Made by a program: the position numbers and the translations under genes | Source: Gibbula magus | Taxonomy: Eukaryota; Mollusca; Gastropoda; Trochida; Trochidae | Reading direction: 5' to 3' | DNA: 64,000 bases | Assembly (NCBI GenBank): GCA_936450465.1 | Contig: OW388297.1 | Span: forward strand, 48,002,130 to 48,066,129 | Shown: positions 37,601-51,000 of the stretch, piece by piece | Layout of the letters: every line of letters begins with the position of its first letter | How positions within the stretch are numbered: position 1 is the first letter of the stretch | The notes under the pieces: model-generated | What the model was told of the DNA's origin: nothing | Database searches by the model: none | The model's input: only the letters and a program-made list of their open reading frames with translations

Positions 37601-40600
37601 ACCTGGTACGGACTAACTGACTCTCTGGGTATGCCTGCGGGGATAAATGAATGTACTTTTTCCATCCTGGACTAACCCGGGATCCGCAAGTTATTAAGGA
37701 TTTAATTGCTGCTAGATTTGTAGGAAGCCCTTAGGCTTTGCACACATACGAGGGGCGTTCAATAAGTGTTGCAACTTCAATATAAAACCAACTCGCGTAG
37801 TAAATTTTTTACTTTTATTTTTCAATATAGTTACCCTTCACCTCAATACACTTATTCCATTTCTCTTTAAGACTTTTGATGCCGCTTTTGTAGAAGTTTT
37901 CCGTTTGCCCCCCTAACCACGCCTCTGTGGCAGCTTTGACGTCTTCGTCATCCCGGAAGTGCCTTCCACGTAGGGCGGATTTCAGGTTTCTGAACAGGAA
38001 GTAGTCACTGGGGGCTAGGTCTGGGCTGTAGGGTGGGTGGTTAAGCTGTTCGAATCCACAATCACGTATAGCGGCCTGTGCAACTCTTGACTTGTGGACT
38101 GGAGCGTTGTCATGCAAAATCAGAACACCACATGTCAACATTCCACGGCGTTTCTGTCGAATTGTCTTTCGCAATTCTTGCATTAGGTTGGCATAATATT
38201 GACCATTCATTGTAGTTTTGGTTGGCAAGTAATCAATTAATAATATGCCTTTTGCATCCCAAAAGATTGTCGCTGATGGTTGAGTGCGAAACTTCAGGGG
38301 AGGCGGTGAACTCGGGTGCTTCCATTGCTTGGATTCCAGTTTAGTTTCCGGGTCCCAGTGGTGGATCCAGGTTTCGTCACCTGTCACCAGACGAGACAAA
38401 AACCTGGCTTCATCCGCATTAAACCGATTCAGGAGCTCCATGCAACTTTCAGTTCTTTTCTGGCGATCTTGTGCTGTGAGGTTTCTGGGTACCCATCTTG
38501 CAGATACCTTGGACATACCAAGATGGTCATGAATTATTTTTTCAACACTTCCAACTGATATCTGGAATTCCAAAGACAGTTCAGAAACTTTAACACGGCG
38601 GTCAGCTAAAATTCGTCTTTCGATAGCGTCAATGACTTCCGGTCGGGTGACTTCAGATGGCCTGCCTGACCGTGGGTCATCGTCTAAGGACTCCCTGCCC
38701 GCTTGAACTGAAGAGACCAGCGACAAACTGTTGAAAAGTTAGGAGCATCCTTACCCATCACATTACACATACGATTTTGTATTTCTGTAGCTTTGCATCC
38801 CTCTTTAGTAAGGAACTTGATCACAGCGCGTTGTTCATGTTTGAGAGAATCCATGATTATGGAGACCCCTAGGTCAGCGCAGCTATTATATCTAAATAAT
38901 TGTTATGTCTAGAAATTGTTTTGACATGTGTCAATGTTATGTTTTGACTATAGTAACACCTGCTATAAGCTGACACTGTTTATGTAAACACCAATGCCCC
39001 GCTTGCAACACTTATTGAATGCCCCTCGTACATCATAGTGACAGGTTTAACCTTCTTTAATTGATCAATTTAATGTTGTATATATACTTAGAATTTTAAA
39101 CATTCTGTTGATCTGCTATAAGAACAAATTAATCTCCCAGGAAAGAAGAATATCGGCTTTAGATTTACCAGGCAGAAGGTTAAGACATCAGTGCATGTAT
39201 TCATGCTTGGTAAAAAGGCTTCTGGTAATCTGAGAGGTTCAAACCAGAACTTATCCTCAGTACAGTAGATCAATCAACCAATCAGAATCGTTAATCCACC
39301 TCTGTCATGGTACAATAACCAATATATCTTCTGGTATTATCACAAATTAACCCTTTACCTGCTGAAATCATTATGATCAAATAATAATAATTATTGATCA
39401 AAGCGATCGAGCAATCAAGGATTAGCTTGTAGCTAAAGATAGGCATGTCCAGAATAATATCATGAGCAGATGAAGGGTTAATCTCGTCTACCTCGCTCTT
39501 GTTCAAGCACTGCATAGATGCCCTACTAAAACCCTTCATTTACACTTCTGGGATGAAATAGCAGTGGTTTAAAGCATTCGACTTCAGATCAAGGTCCTGG
39601 ATTTGAAACTTGTCGGTGGCTTGGCAACTTCAGTGTTTTGTAATAGTATAGATCTGATATCGCTGTCACTGTTATCTTTGATTATGTGGATATCAAAGAT
39701 TGCTTTCTTTTAATTTTGGAGTAAGTCGGGATATCAGTAGTTACCACATTTGGCAAATCAAGATGTCCAGGAGCTTGGTAACTCTCTCTACTATAGATAA
39801 CTGTTCTACATGCACTAACGTTTGGTTGCAATGCAGAACAATTCATGGTTTGCTAATTCCAACTGCCATGTATAGCCACAATGGTGTTGCAGGCTTTCTC
39901 CCTGCAATAATACTAGCAGCCGTGACATAAGCGAAATACTCTTGAAAGCTGCGTTTAACCCCAAATCAGCACACCTGAAGTACAATACAATAATTGATTC
40001 ACTCTATTTGCAACAACATTTTTGGTTTATTGAAAACCAGTTGGTTAGAATAGTACAACATTTGACTTATCACTTTATCAAGAGGTTCAACAACAACACA
40101 AACATTTTATCAACAACATAAATGCACAGGACATGTTCACTTGAATTTCGCACCCTTGACAACTCTCCCTTTATCCCTTTACTTGCTTGTCCAGTATTGA
40201 TACGGGAGGCTCATAGAGAAAAATGTTTTACCCCTTGGCGAGATGCGTACGTTGAACTTAGTACATATACCGGGTCAGTAATAATTATATTTGGTCTCCA
40301 GGCGAAATGCGAGACGAAGTGTGTCCGTTTGATCGCCACATGAAAACTTGTTTATATACATCTCGTAGGTCGCCACGATATCGAGACTTTGTCAATGTCT
40401 GGTCGAAATGTCCAGCAAAAATCACACCAAATTGTGTGTGCATTGTTGACCCGTAAAGCATCTATATTTACAAAAAGCCAATTTTGTCGGGCTTCGCCCC
40501 GAAGCCGAATCTCCTTGGGGGCTAATTATCACCCACGTGTTTGCATTGCCTCGGGTTTGCATTGCCTGTACATTCTATCTGCCTTCCATCTCGCGGAACG

Positions 40601-42020
40601 GGGAAAAAAAAATATTGATAACTTGCCTACTCCCGCACTTCATACCATGTGAACGAATTGTTTGTTTTAAAAAAAATTGATGGTAAAATAAAGGGGAAAG
40701 AATAGACTACAATCCCATATAAAATTCGCAAATGTCAAAAAAATAATAAAGACACAGCAAGCGCCGCGAAAAAGGTCATGTTTACACTTCATAAATTTTT
40801 AAACAATCTGCGATTTTCACAACTTTTTACACAATTTATCACTGCTAAACTACTGAATGCATTTTCATAATTTTTATATCACAATAAACCAAAAAGAATA
40901 ATCTTTTATTCTGTATAAAATGCGCATATTTATTCACAGAAATAAAGACACAATTTTACCTTACTGAGAGGCATGTAAAACCAAAAGACACACAAACTAA
41001 TCAACATATTTTCATCGGTTATTGTTCGAGGTTAGCATTTATTTGAAAGGTCAAAAAACATAACCATATTTGGGTTGACATGTGCTTATTTGTCAACTGG
41101 TTCGAGATTATGATTTCTTGGAAAAGTGCGATGAACAATGCCGCATACATGTTGTAAGTATTTACGATTTTATAGGTGGAATGACAAACTTTACATAACT
41201 ATAGAATTATAACCAAAGGTCGCATTCTTATAATTTTTATATCATTGTGAAGCCAGACATCTTGTTTTCAATTCCGTAAATAAATTGAATTTTTTCGTTT
41301 CTTATATATGATATTATGTGGCCCGAATTAAAGACAATCTTTCGAAAGTAATAGAATAAAAACATTGAAAATTCATTCAAAGTTACGGGTGTGAATTAGC
41401 AATTTGTGGCCGGGTGCCGCGACTTAAATTTGTATTAAACGCCCGAATATAGATGCGGAATATTTCGTAAAAAATGGTACCGGAATCGCCGCCTGGAAAT
41501 TCCGCCAGCAGAGCTAATTAGTGCCTAAGCCAAAATACTGCTGCGAGCTGGAGGGTCTGTAAATTCCGCCACAGGGGCTAAAATGGGTAAAATAGAAATA
41601 CGCAACGTAAGGGTTAACATATTTAAACATCAGAGACTGATATAGACTCTTTACTGGCAAGGTGAGACTGATAATTGGTTCTTAGGTTTATACACGAAAA
41701 TACTTATATAGCGCTTATATCCAACAATATTGCTGCTCATTAGCGCTTACAGATCGCTTTTGATCAAATGCTGTTTGGAACAGATGAGTCTTTAAGTTCC
41801 TCTTGAAGGTGATAAGTTCTTGAAAATGCCTGAGATGTAAGGGAAGCTTGTTCTGGTTTGGGATGAAAATGTCTGATATAGTGAAGTAAAACATTGGAAC
41901 AACACAACAGTATCTGATATAAAGGTAAACTAGTTATTTGAGACAGTGTATCTCCAAAGATAAACCTATGCAGGCGCAGACCTTGCTGTCACTCCCAGTA
42001 AATAGTGTCCTCATCGGGTT

Positions 42021-42061
<41 letters not shown>

Positions 42062-45000
42062 TCGGCAGTAGGTTATATCTCTTACACTAAAAAACCAGGC
42101 TATGACAATGAAGAGAAGTTGTAACAAGAGTCATCAGAAGATGACATATCCCACCGGTTCCACAAAATTTGTAAAACACATCTTTGACAGATACTTGTGT
42201 ATCTAGTGTATTTAGTGGGTATTACAGATGCTGAGTTTAAGGTATGTTAAGGGTTTTAGACTTCTGCTCAAGAGGCAGTCAAAATCAACAACAACCAACA
42301 TCCCTCTCATGTTTCTATGGAAACAGAAACAAATTAATTTTTCAGAAAAAATCTGAAAATATCAAAAGGCACCACTTCAGTTAGTGGGTAATACACATGC
42401 AAAGTTTCAGGAAGATGTCATGAACGGTTTTGGAGCTATGCTCCGGAAACGAACCTGTCTCTGAACAAAGTCCAAATTCAACAAGTTTCTTTGGAAACGA
42501 AAAAAAATAAAAAAAATTAAAAATATGAAAATATCAAAAGGCACCACTTCAGTTAGTGGGTAACGCACATGCAAAGTTTCAGGAAGATATGATGATTGGT
42601 TTTGGAGCTCTGCACCGGAAACGAACCTGTCTCTGAACTTCAACATGTTTCTATGGAAATGATCAAAAATAAACTTTTCAGAAATCTGAAAATATCTAAA
42701 GGCACCACTTCAGTTGGTGGGTAATACACATGTAAGTTTCAGAAAGATATCATGAACGATTTTTGAGTTCTGCTCTGGAAATGAAATGATCACGGACGGA
42801 CAGACGTACAGACGGACGGGGTGATGACTATATGACTATAATATAGGACAAATCTTATGGATTAATCGATTTGTTTCTCACAACATTTTGGGCCACTTCT
42901 CACCCTTTCTTCTGGTTGATTATATGGTCCTGTTTATTTACAGTCTGTATCATTTGGTGATACTACAAGTACAACGTTGGAACAGAAAGTAGAAACAAGC
43001 CCTATCAGTCTACGAGTTCACAAGGGATTTCCCCAGATTCTTCATTTACCCGCCATTTCGGAATCTTGTAAAGCGATACTATAAACATGAGATAAGCAGT
43101 CGGGTTGATTACAATAAGCTCAACCGCCCCAAGAAGGGGGGAAATAACATACAAAGACCGCATCATGTTAAATCACTTGAATTATTTTATTTTTATAAAA
43201 AAAAAAAATCATTTGTAAGCAAGTCACTTAATACTAAATGAAACAAATAAAAACAACAGCGCACAAACTTGAATTGCCATGATCAAGATATAATTTCAGC
43301 GTTTTCTGTGCAAACTAAGAGCAGTGTCAGTTGGAGGTATGTGCTTGTACAAAACTTTAGAACCATGATTTGAAAAGTAACATACACCAGGGTAAACTCA
43401 ATCCAGCCTATTTCATTACTTAGATTAACATTAATATCATTTAAATCATATCCTAACCATTCAAGGAGACACTTAGTGTCAGTATTATAACCGACATTTG
43501 CTTCTTTGAAAGCCAACAACAGTGTTCATTATATACACGCCGAAAGAGTTTAATGTATTTCTCTAGATATGTACAATAAATGAGCCTAGTATAAGCAGTG
43601 TGTGAAATGTGACTTTCAACAGAAACTGTTACTAATTTATCATACAAACATTGTTCCAAGTTTGAAAGATTATTAAAGTAATAGATACTGTATATAAAGA
43701 TGATAACTTCCATGTTTGACTGATACACAGCATTATATTCTTAATAAAAAAATAATCATTAGTTGATTGTCAATGAGTCGAAACTGTTTGGATATTTCGT
43801 GCAGACGACATTTTCTCTTTCTAACCAATCAGATGCTTTGTCTTGGTCACGTGACCTAGATATTAGAAAATGGGAGAGAATCTGGTACAGGCTACAGAAT
43901 GTATTCCCTCAGTATAGCAGGATGTTTGTGTCAAAATAACTAAATGCCATCTATGTTTAATGATCCAACTACACCATGGTAATGACAGTTTGTTTATATG
44001 ACCGATGAAACAAAAAGATCCAGTTGTTAAAGTATGGTACCCCCAAGACACTGTGTTTACCCCTTCTGAAGGATTGCCCATCTCAATTACTGATATCATC
44101 GTATTTAAACAAAACAGAGACGTCAGTGGTGACCTAGGGTGATAGCTCCTTCAAAATAATTACAAATATCAACGATAGGGGCAAAGATGTTGACACATTT
44201 ACAGTTTCAGAAACCCTTACTTGTGAATGGAAAGCCTCAGGAAGGGTGGTGTTCTTTGACCAACCAGAAAACAACATTTACTGAAGCTCCACCTATTTCT
44301 TTTAATTGACATGATTACTGATAGAGCAACAACCAATAAAAACCCTAGAATGATGCTCTATTTAGTTTGAAACAAAAAGATCCAAGCTTAGAAGTAGGGG
44401 GATCGAGTAAAATTTGCAACCGGAAGTGGATACATCTGCTGTTTGTAGTTGATTTGTGTTGCCATTGTTGATGATAGTAACTTTATTATGACACATAACT
44501 GTGGATAATTATACTTTGATCCCATAAATGTAAAGGTAAGTGTTCTTCTGTTGTTATATTTTGAGTATTTGAGACATTTCCAGATATACCCACTTTCGGA
44601 ACTACCAATGAAATCTCGTGAGGTGTCATATTACATTCCCCATAGGCCCTGTACAACCAGAACGAGGCGGGATTCCCTCCAGATAATGAAGCTAACGTAC
44701 TGAACTTGTAGCCTGTATCTACCAAAATTTGATACATGTATACATTTCATAGGTTTCAGCTTCGTTTCATGTCAATCATGAATAATGGTGCTTCACCTGA
44801 TGGCCATAGATTCTATGACAGCTGTAGAAGTCTCAGTAAATATCCAGAAGGCCCAGTTTGAACCCTTAATCCACATCTACATCCTCAATATAATGATGAT
44901 AAACTTCTCAAGAGACACTTTGTGGCTAGTTAGAGATGGGTTAGAATTTCATTTTTGATACAGCAACAGTGCAACAAAAGTTGGGTAAATACAAATGAGA

Positions 45001-48000
45001 AGGATCCTTGTCGTTTACTTAGGAGGTTGTCAAACACTCACTTCACAATAATATAATTTTAAGGAAAACCTTCTTCCATTGATTGAGGTTCAAAACTGGG
45101 GAGGTGCTTGTCCATGGTGGGCTTTAGGAGCTTACAAGCTGGTTTCTACATGGATCCACTTAAGGATACAAGTAGCCGCAATAATGTGGTTAAACATTAT
45201 TAAAAGAGAAAAGAAGGGGGGTGCGGCTACCAAACACATAGAAAACCAGGCGGTTGACAACTTCAAAAGGGTTTAATTTAACGTTTCGGCACCTGTGGTC
45301 TGAAGCCGCCCTCACGGGTGGCGAAATGTTACAATTAAACCCTTGAAGTTGTCAACCACCTGGTTTTCTATTGATTGAGGTTATAAATTTTGTTGTTATT
45401 ACCAGAAATATTTACTTGATATCATATCATTATTATTTATAACTATTATCATTACCAAAGACACTTACTGTTTTGAACTTGGCTTTGTTTCAGCAGGTAC
45501 TGTCTCAGGCATTTCCTGATTGTCAAGGGGGACTAGGTCAGAGGTCACATATCGCTCCTCGACATCTCGCTTGTGCTGCACGTCCTCCTTCCGTCTGTAC
45601 TCCTCCACAGCTCTCTTCCTGCAAAGAGTCAGAGGAAAAGACGATGAAAACTATAAACACAAAATATTCCATTTGGTCTGAATTATATTTTAATCTGTAT
45701 TATCAAATTGACCAAATTACATATATAAGAGATATTGGTGTAAGAATTGCAATATTGGGCCAATGATGGAGCTCCTTTGGTAGATGAGAATACTTCACTT
45801 ATGATAATAATTAAGGTTAGCAGAAAGCTCGCAACACAACTGAATTTAAGCATTGCTATGAAACCTCGCATTGATTGGAACGAGTGATGGTAATGTATTG
45901 AATTACAATGCAACAGAACAACCTAAAACATCATTTGGAATAGTTCTTTCTCACACATAAAGTTGCCGTCCCTTGGCAAAATCCAAAACCCATACCTGGA
46001 TCAGAAGATGCTAACCACTGCACATCCAACCCTCATATAAGCTGAAAGCAATGCATTGCATTGTTGCCAAGTTATTTTTCTTTTACCTACGGTCTCAGAA
46101 TAATCCAGCAGAGCAGATCTTCAGTCTAATTCCTGATGATTATCTTCATCAATGCGTTGTGATTTCTATAGACTGGCCACTCAAAATGGTCTCACACTAG
46201 TTGATTTATAGTACTACAATGTTCAATGCTGTAAGCACAGAAAGTTGGCATGAGTGTCCAAGATAACAAACTAACCTGGCAGCCTCTTTTTTCAGCTTCT
46301 CATGCTTCATCAGCAGTTTCTTCCTCTCGATAAACGTCTTCCTCACCCGATACCCACGGAACGCAGACTGGAACAATGTTTACACAGTGACATTATCTCC
46401 ATGGGTAATGATATCAACTTTTGTCCTAATATATAATTGTCCTAAGTACTTTATGAAATGGAAATTAATCATATGTATAGCTATTGCCATTGCCAGTGTA
46501 TACATTTTTCTGTCCTTATTACGCTGAACATCAAACGAGGAAGGAACAATTAAGTTCAATCTATAAACTTTCAAAGTATGACAAGGTTTTATTGAGCTTT
46601 GCTCTTGCACACCAAGTGTTTGCGGCACAATGCAAAAGCAGAGCAGCCCCGAAACTGAGGGTCTCGACTTTCCTTGTTCTGCCTTCTCCACAGCCACAAT
46701 AAAACTGGCAATTTTGTTTAACAAAATTTTGTTCATCATTGGAGTTATTACTAACAAGTTGAAACATCATTGGGGTCACTTCACACAAGTTTGTTCTTAA
46801 AACCTATTTCTGATTTCAAAATTGGATCAAATGGTGAACATGGCCGTTACCAATATCTCATGACCTTGACCTTTGACCTTCAAGGTCACAAAATCAATGA
46901 TCACTTTTCATTGTGTATAGCAATCATGTTATGATTCAATGTGTTAACAGTAAATGTATTGCATATTCACAAATGCATGCTTAAGTTGCGACCCCGTTGT
47001 GACCTTGACCTTTGACGGATTATAGCGAAAACCTTTTTAAATCTTGGCCTTTCTCCATAGTTGATATATACCAAATAAGAGCCTGACAGCACAAATATTG
47101 TTCAAGTTATTGTGTTTACAAGGAATATTTTCAGTGATTTCAGAACTTGTGACCTTGACCTTTGACCTTGAATGTGAACATGTCAAAATAATTCCCTAGG
47201 TGTATAAGAAAGAAGCAATCTTTATGAGGTATTAAACCTTATTGGGAAAAAGTTATAGCCAAAACAAAACGCGGCGGTGGAAACTGCACAAAAACTTATA
47301 GCAGTCGGGGCTGCTAATTACCATAACAGACAGACGAAGGCAGCAACATGCAGGACTGGGAAGTTATTTTCAAACTGAAATTTTAATTGGGCCATCGTGG
47401 CAATTGCCAGATACTAATAATATCCCCAATGAACAAGGTCATAATTTAGGAGGATAGATCTAAAATGATTCTTGTCAAACATTATCATGTTATATATCAG
47501 TGTCATGACAAACATATGATAAGTAGCAACATGCAGTTACTTTTCGGCTGTAATTTTATTGGTTCTATTGGGGCATTGGGGAATTTTAGCATGGGGGATT
47601 GTACGGTATGAGCATATGGGAGCAGAGTGTAGGGGAAACAAGACGTAATTGTAACTACAAATTCATGGAATTTGAGATATCTAAAATCCCATTAATGACC
47701 TTGATGATAATGTCAGAGGAAATATTTAAAGGGAATCTGCATGATTCTTGTCAAATATTGCAATGTTATCAAATTGGACCATGTGTAGATGAACTGAAAA
47801 GACTTTCATGAGTCTTCCAGTAATAAACCATTTTGCATGTGTACCTGTATTTTCTGAGCTGCGATGTCCTGTATACCGGTGATAGAGAGTGCCCCCTGTT
47901 CTATCATGTACTGGGCCACATCGTGGTGCTCCCCCATCAGGGCGTAGTCCAGGGGCGTGTATCTGTCGGCACGATATGTTGCTTTATTGATTAGGAAAAT

Positions 48001-51000
48001 AATGATAAAAACACTAATTACTGTATTTTTATACACAAAGTTTCTCAACAATATCAGTATTTTTTTAAAACAATAATCTGAAGTAAAAAAATGAACAATT
48101 TTGTCCTTTCTCAACATCCTGACTACATATCAGAGTTACTATGAAAATATAAAATAACAGGACTCTGGGTCCTACCGACCTTTGCTCCATAATTTTAAAG
48201 AGATACTCATACTTTCTCCTTGACTTAATTTCTATAACGCTTACATGATAGACATTCAAAGTGCCTACATTTCTTTTACCTTTCTTGCTTAAATGTTTCA
48301 TCTTTATCAAATGCACATCTAGCACCCAATCAACTTTGCTCGATATTAATGACTTTGTGTTCCACCAGTAGTTTCACTGTGTCATGGTGAGATTTCTTAA
48401 AAGGGCAGTAGCACGTTTTTGCGTTCAAATAAGTTGATGAAATGTATTTGAAAAATAATTTCAGCAATAGTAAAACACCCTTTCTCTCTTTGGAAAAACA
48501 AGTTTAAAAAGAGTTTACATGGCTCTGTAAAGCCATGGGAATAGTTTTTGTCATTCGAAATAATAAAATGTGTTCACAATAAAATTGCCGTCATGCAATT
48601 TTTGCTATATTGGCAACACTGTTATTACTACTACGGATAATTGGTTTGTGTAATAAGATGTTTTACCCTCTAAAGTCAATTAAAATGACACAAAAATTAA
48701 ACTATCATTATAAATAGAAATTTGAAAAAATAAATTTTGCAAAATACAGCCCCTTTAACCGAACTTTTAGTATATCTATTTATTATCAAATCAAACATGT
48801 TGATGCCCCTTCTCCTCACCTGTCCTCTGTGAACTCCATATGGTTGACATAGGCTGTGTGTTCGACCAGTAACTTCACGGTGTCCAGGTGACCCTTGCTG
48901 CAAGCCCAGTGGAGGGACGTCATACCCTGGGGAGAATACATGCAGACAGATTAAAATCAACCCTGATCAGAGGAAGAAAAGTTACAAAATAGCATCATCA
49001 CACCAAGTGGGGAGGAGGTCACTGATGAATGTTCAATAATATCCAGAGATTACATAATCATAGTCAATACAAACCTCATTATCCTGAGTGCTGGGGTCTG
49101 CCTTGTGTTCCATGAGTACAGACATACAGTTCACAAACCCTCCATACGCTGCACACTGGATCGGGGTCCGGCTGCAAGAACAAGACAATTTAACTTTAGA
49201 TCGTTGAAAGTTTTAGTCATTTAAACAAATGCACATGAAACTGATTGTATTTAACATTTTGCACTGCTTAAATTTACAACAAAAACTTTCCTTCTAGTTG
49301 ATCAAATTACAGAAAATCTTACCCGAAAGATAAAATGCCATTCTTTAAAAAAATATTGTTCACAAACTAAAATGAAAGATCGGTATATCGGGATCACTAG
49401 TGCAATAGATATTAGATTGTGCCAGGAGTTCCTTCGGGTGCATGCAGACAGAGATGACAAACGTACGTACCCAGTACAGAGATGACAAACGTACGTACCC
49501 AGTACAGAGATGACAAACGTACGTACCCAGTGTGGTCCCTGACGTTAGGGTCGACCCCAAACCGGATGAGAGTCTGACAGATGTAGGCGTGGCCTCCCAG
49601 AGCAGCCCTGCAATGTCAACATTTGTTCTCACCATTTGTTAACAATTCTCCTGCTTGAATACGATGGATGAGAAAGTGAAATGGAATACTGTAGTTTTTA
49701 AAAGTAACTCTTGGATATAGACACCTAAATGAATCATCTCTTCATAAATTACTTCTTGACATACACTATGTGAAGGTGAAGATGAAAAACAATTCAATCA
49801 AACTTAATTTAAATAAAGTAAACATAATGCAAACCACCACTAAAGTGGAAAGCACTCAATCTGTACACGAAAATCTACTTAACCAGAGATTGAAAAACTG
49901 ATATATTATTATTGAGTTAGTTCGTGCATCAGCTAGTTAGCTCTGGCACGTATTCTATTTTCCCTTTCTCTGAATGCCACTCCACGAGTTGTTTTGATTC
50001 GTGAGCAGTTCTGTCAGTTGGCAGTTGTGTCAAACTTCCTGGCATGAAAAAAATGATACATAGAAAATGGCCCTAATACATGACAAGGCTGCACACCTGC
50101 ACTTAATATACAGCAAATGCACCAGCCAACTGCAAATACACAATGCTTGGCTGTTACTTATAGATTCATAGCCAGTGAAATAAAATTCCATATAAAATAA
50201 CCTTGGAAAGTTTTGGACCAACATGAACTGAATTTATTACTAAACACGAAACACTAACCAGTGAAGTGGAGACCGGCCATCCTGATCAAGGGCGTCCACC
50301 TTAGCACCAGAGTCGATGAGCACCTGCACAACATCCGTGTGTCCCATCTCACAGGAGCGGAACAGCGGTGTGTGCTTCATTAGGTCGATGCAGTCCATGT
50401 CTGCTCCCGACCCGAGCATGATCCGAACTGTGCTGGTGTGGCCAGACAGCGCAGCGGCATGGAGGGCTGCACATGGCAGGAAGAGGGTTAATATGTTATA
50501 CAGTGGAAAAGAGTGTCATACAGGGGGCAAGAATGTAATACAGTGGGCAAATTTGTAATAAACAAGGCAAATGTTTTATTCAGTTCGCAAATAAGTAACA
50601 GATTGGTCATATATATTAAAGTGAGAAAATACATAATAATAATAAAACCAAATATAACAAGATTTCAATCACATTATATGATCATTCTTTGTGTGTATTA
50701 TTAGAGGTTTATCATTTCCTAGCAGCTTAATTATTATATTTTAGCAAATTTACTTCGTTTTCAAAGAGAATTGTACTTTACCAACGGCTAATGAATGGAT
50801 TATTAGGATGACAAACCTGTTCCTCCATTTTTATCCTCCTGTTTAATATCAGCACCGTGTTTGATAAAGACCCGTATCACATCGTCAGCCCCCTTCCCAG
50901 CAGCCCACATGAAGGCAGTCCGTCCGTCCACATCTCTCTCGTCCGTCACTGTCTTGCGACTCACAAACACCTCCACTGTGTCCTAGACAACACAAATCAG

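Larger units (their letters stand above)
37481..41616. mobile_element. Possible larger DNA transposon with degraded TIRs, containing the mariner
   Basis: The left end begins TAACCCTCGAGCTGC, then ACCCTTTTTAGCTCC, ACGGAATAT and CTCGCCGCCAG (37481-37560). The right end, read on the - strand from 41616, begins TAACCCTTACGTTGC, then ACCCATTTTAGCCCC, GCGGAATTT and CTCGCAGCAG (to ~41500). Over ~110 bp these look like diverged inverted repeats. The interior right of the mariner (40100-41500) is more CpG-rich than its surroundings but has no open transposase frame. Family unknown; this is an inference from the termini. Confidence 0.4.
32063..45468 (-). other. INVS: INVS intron 18 (13.4 kb), host of several transposons
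   Basis: Phase-2 intron joining CA of exon 18 to G of exon 19 (Gln). It replaces the place where vertebrate inversin has a ~300-residue poorly conserved centre. I found no exon of matching phase in it; the best candidate (32650-32440, with a GTATGT after it) does not fit the phase. It contains the elements listed separately; 35350-36600, 36950-37440 and 43000-45040 otherwise show nothing recognisable. Confidence 0.6.
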
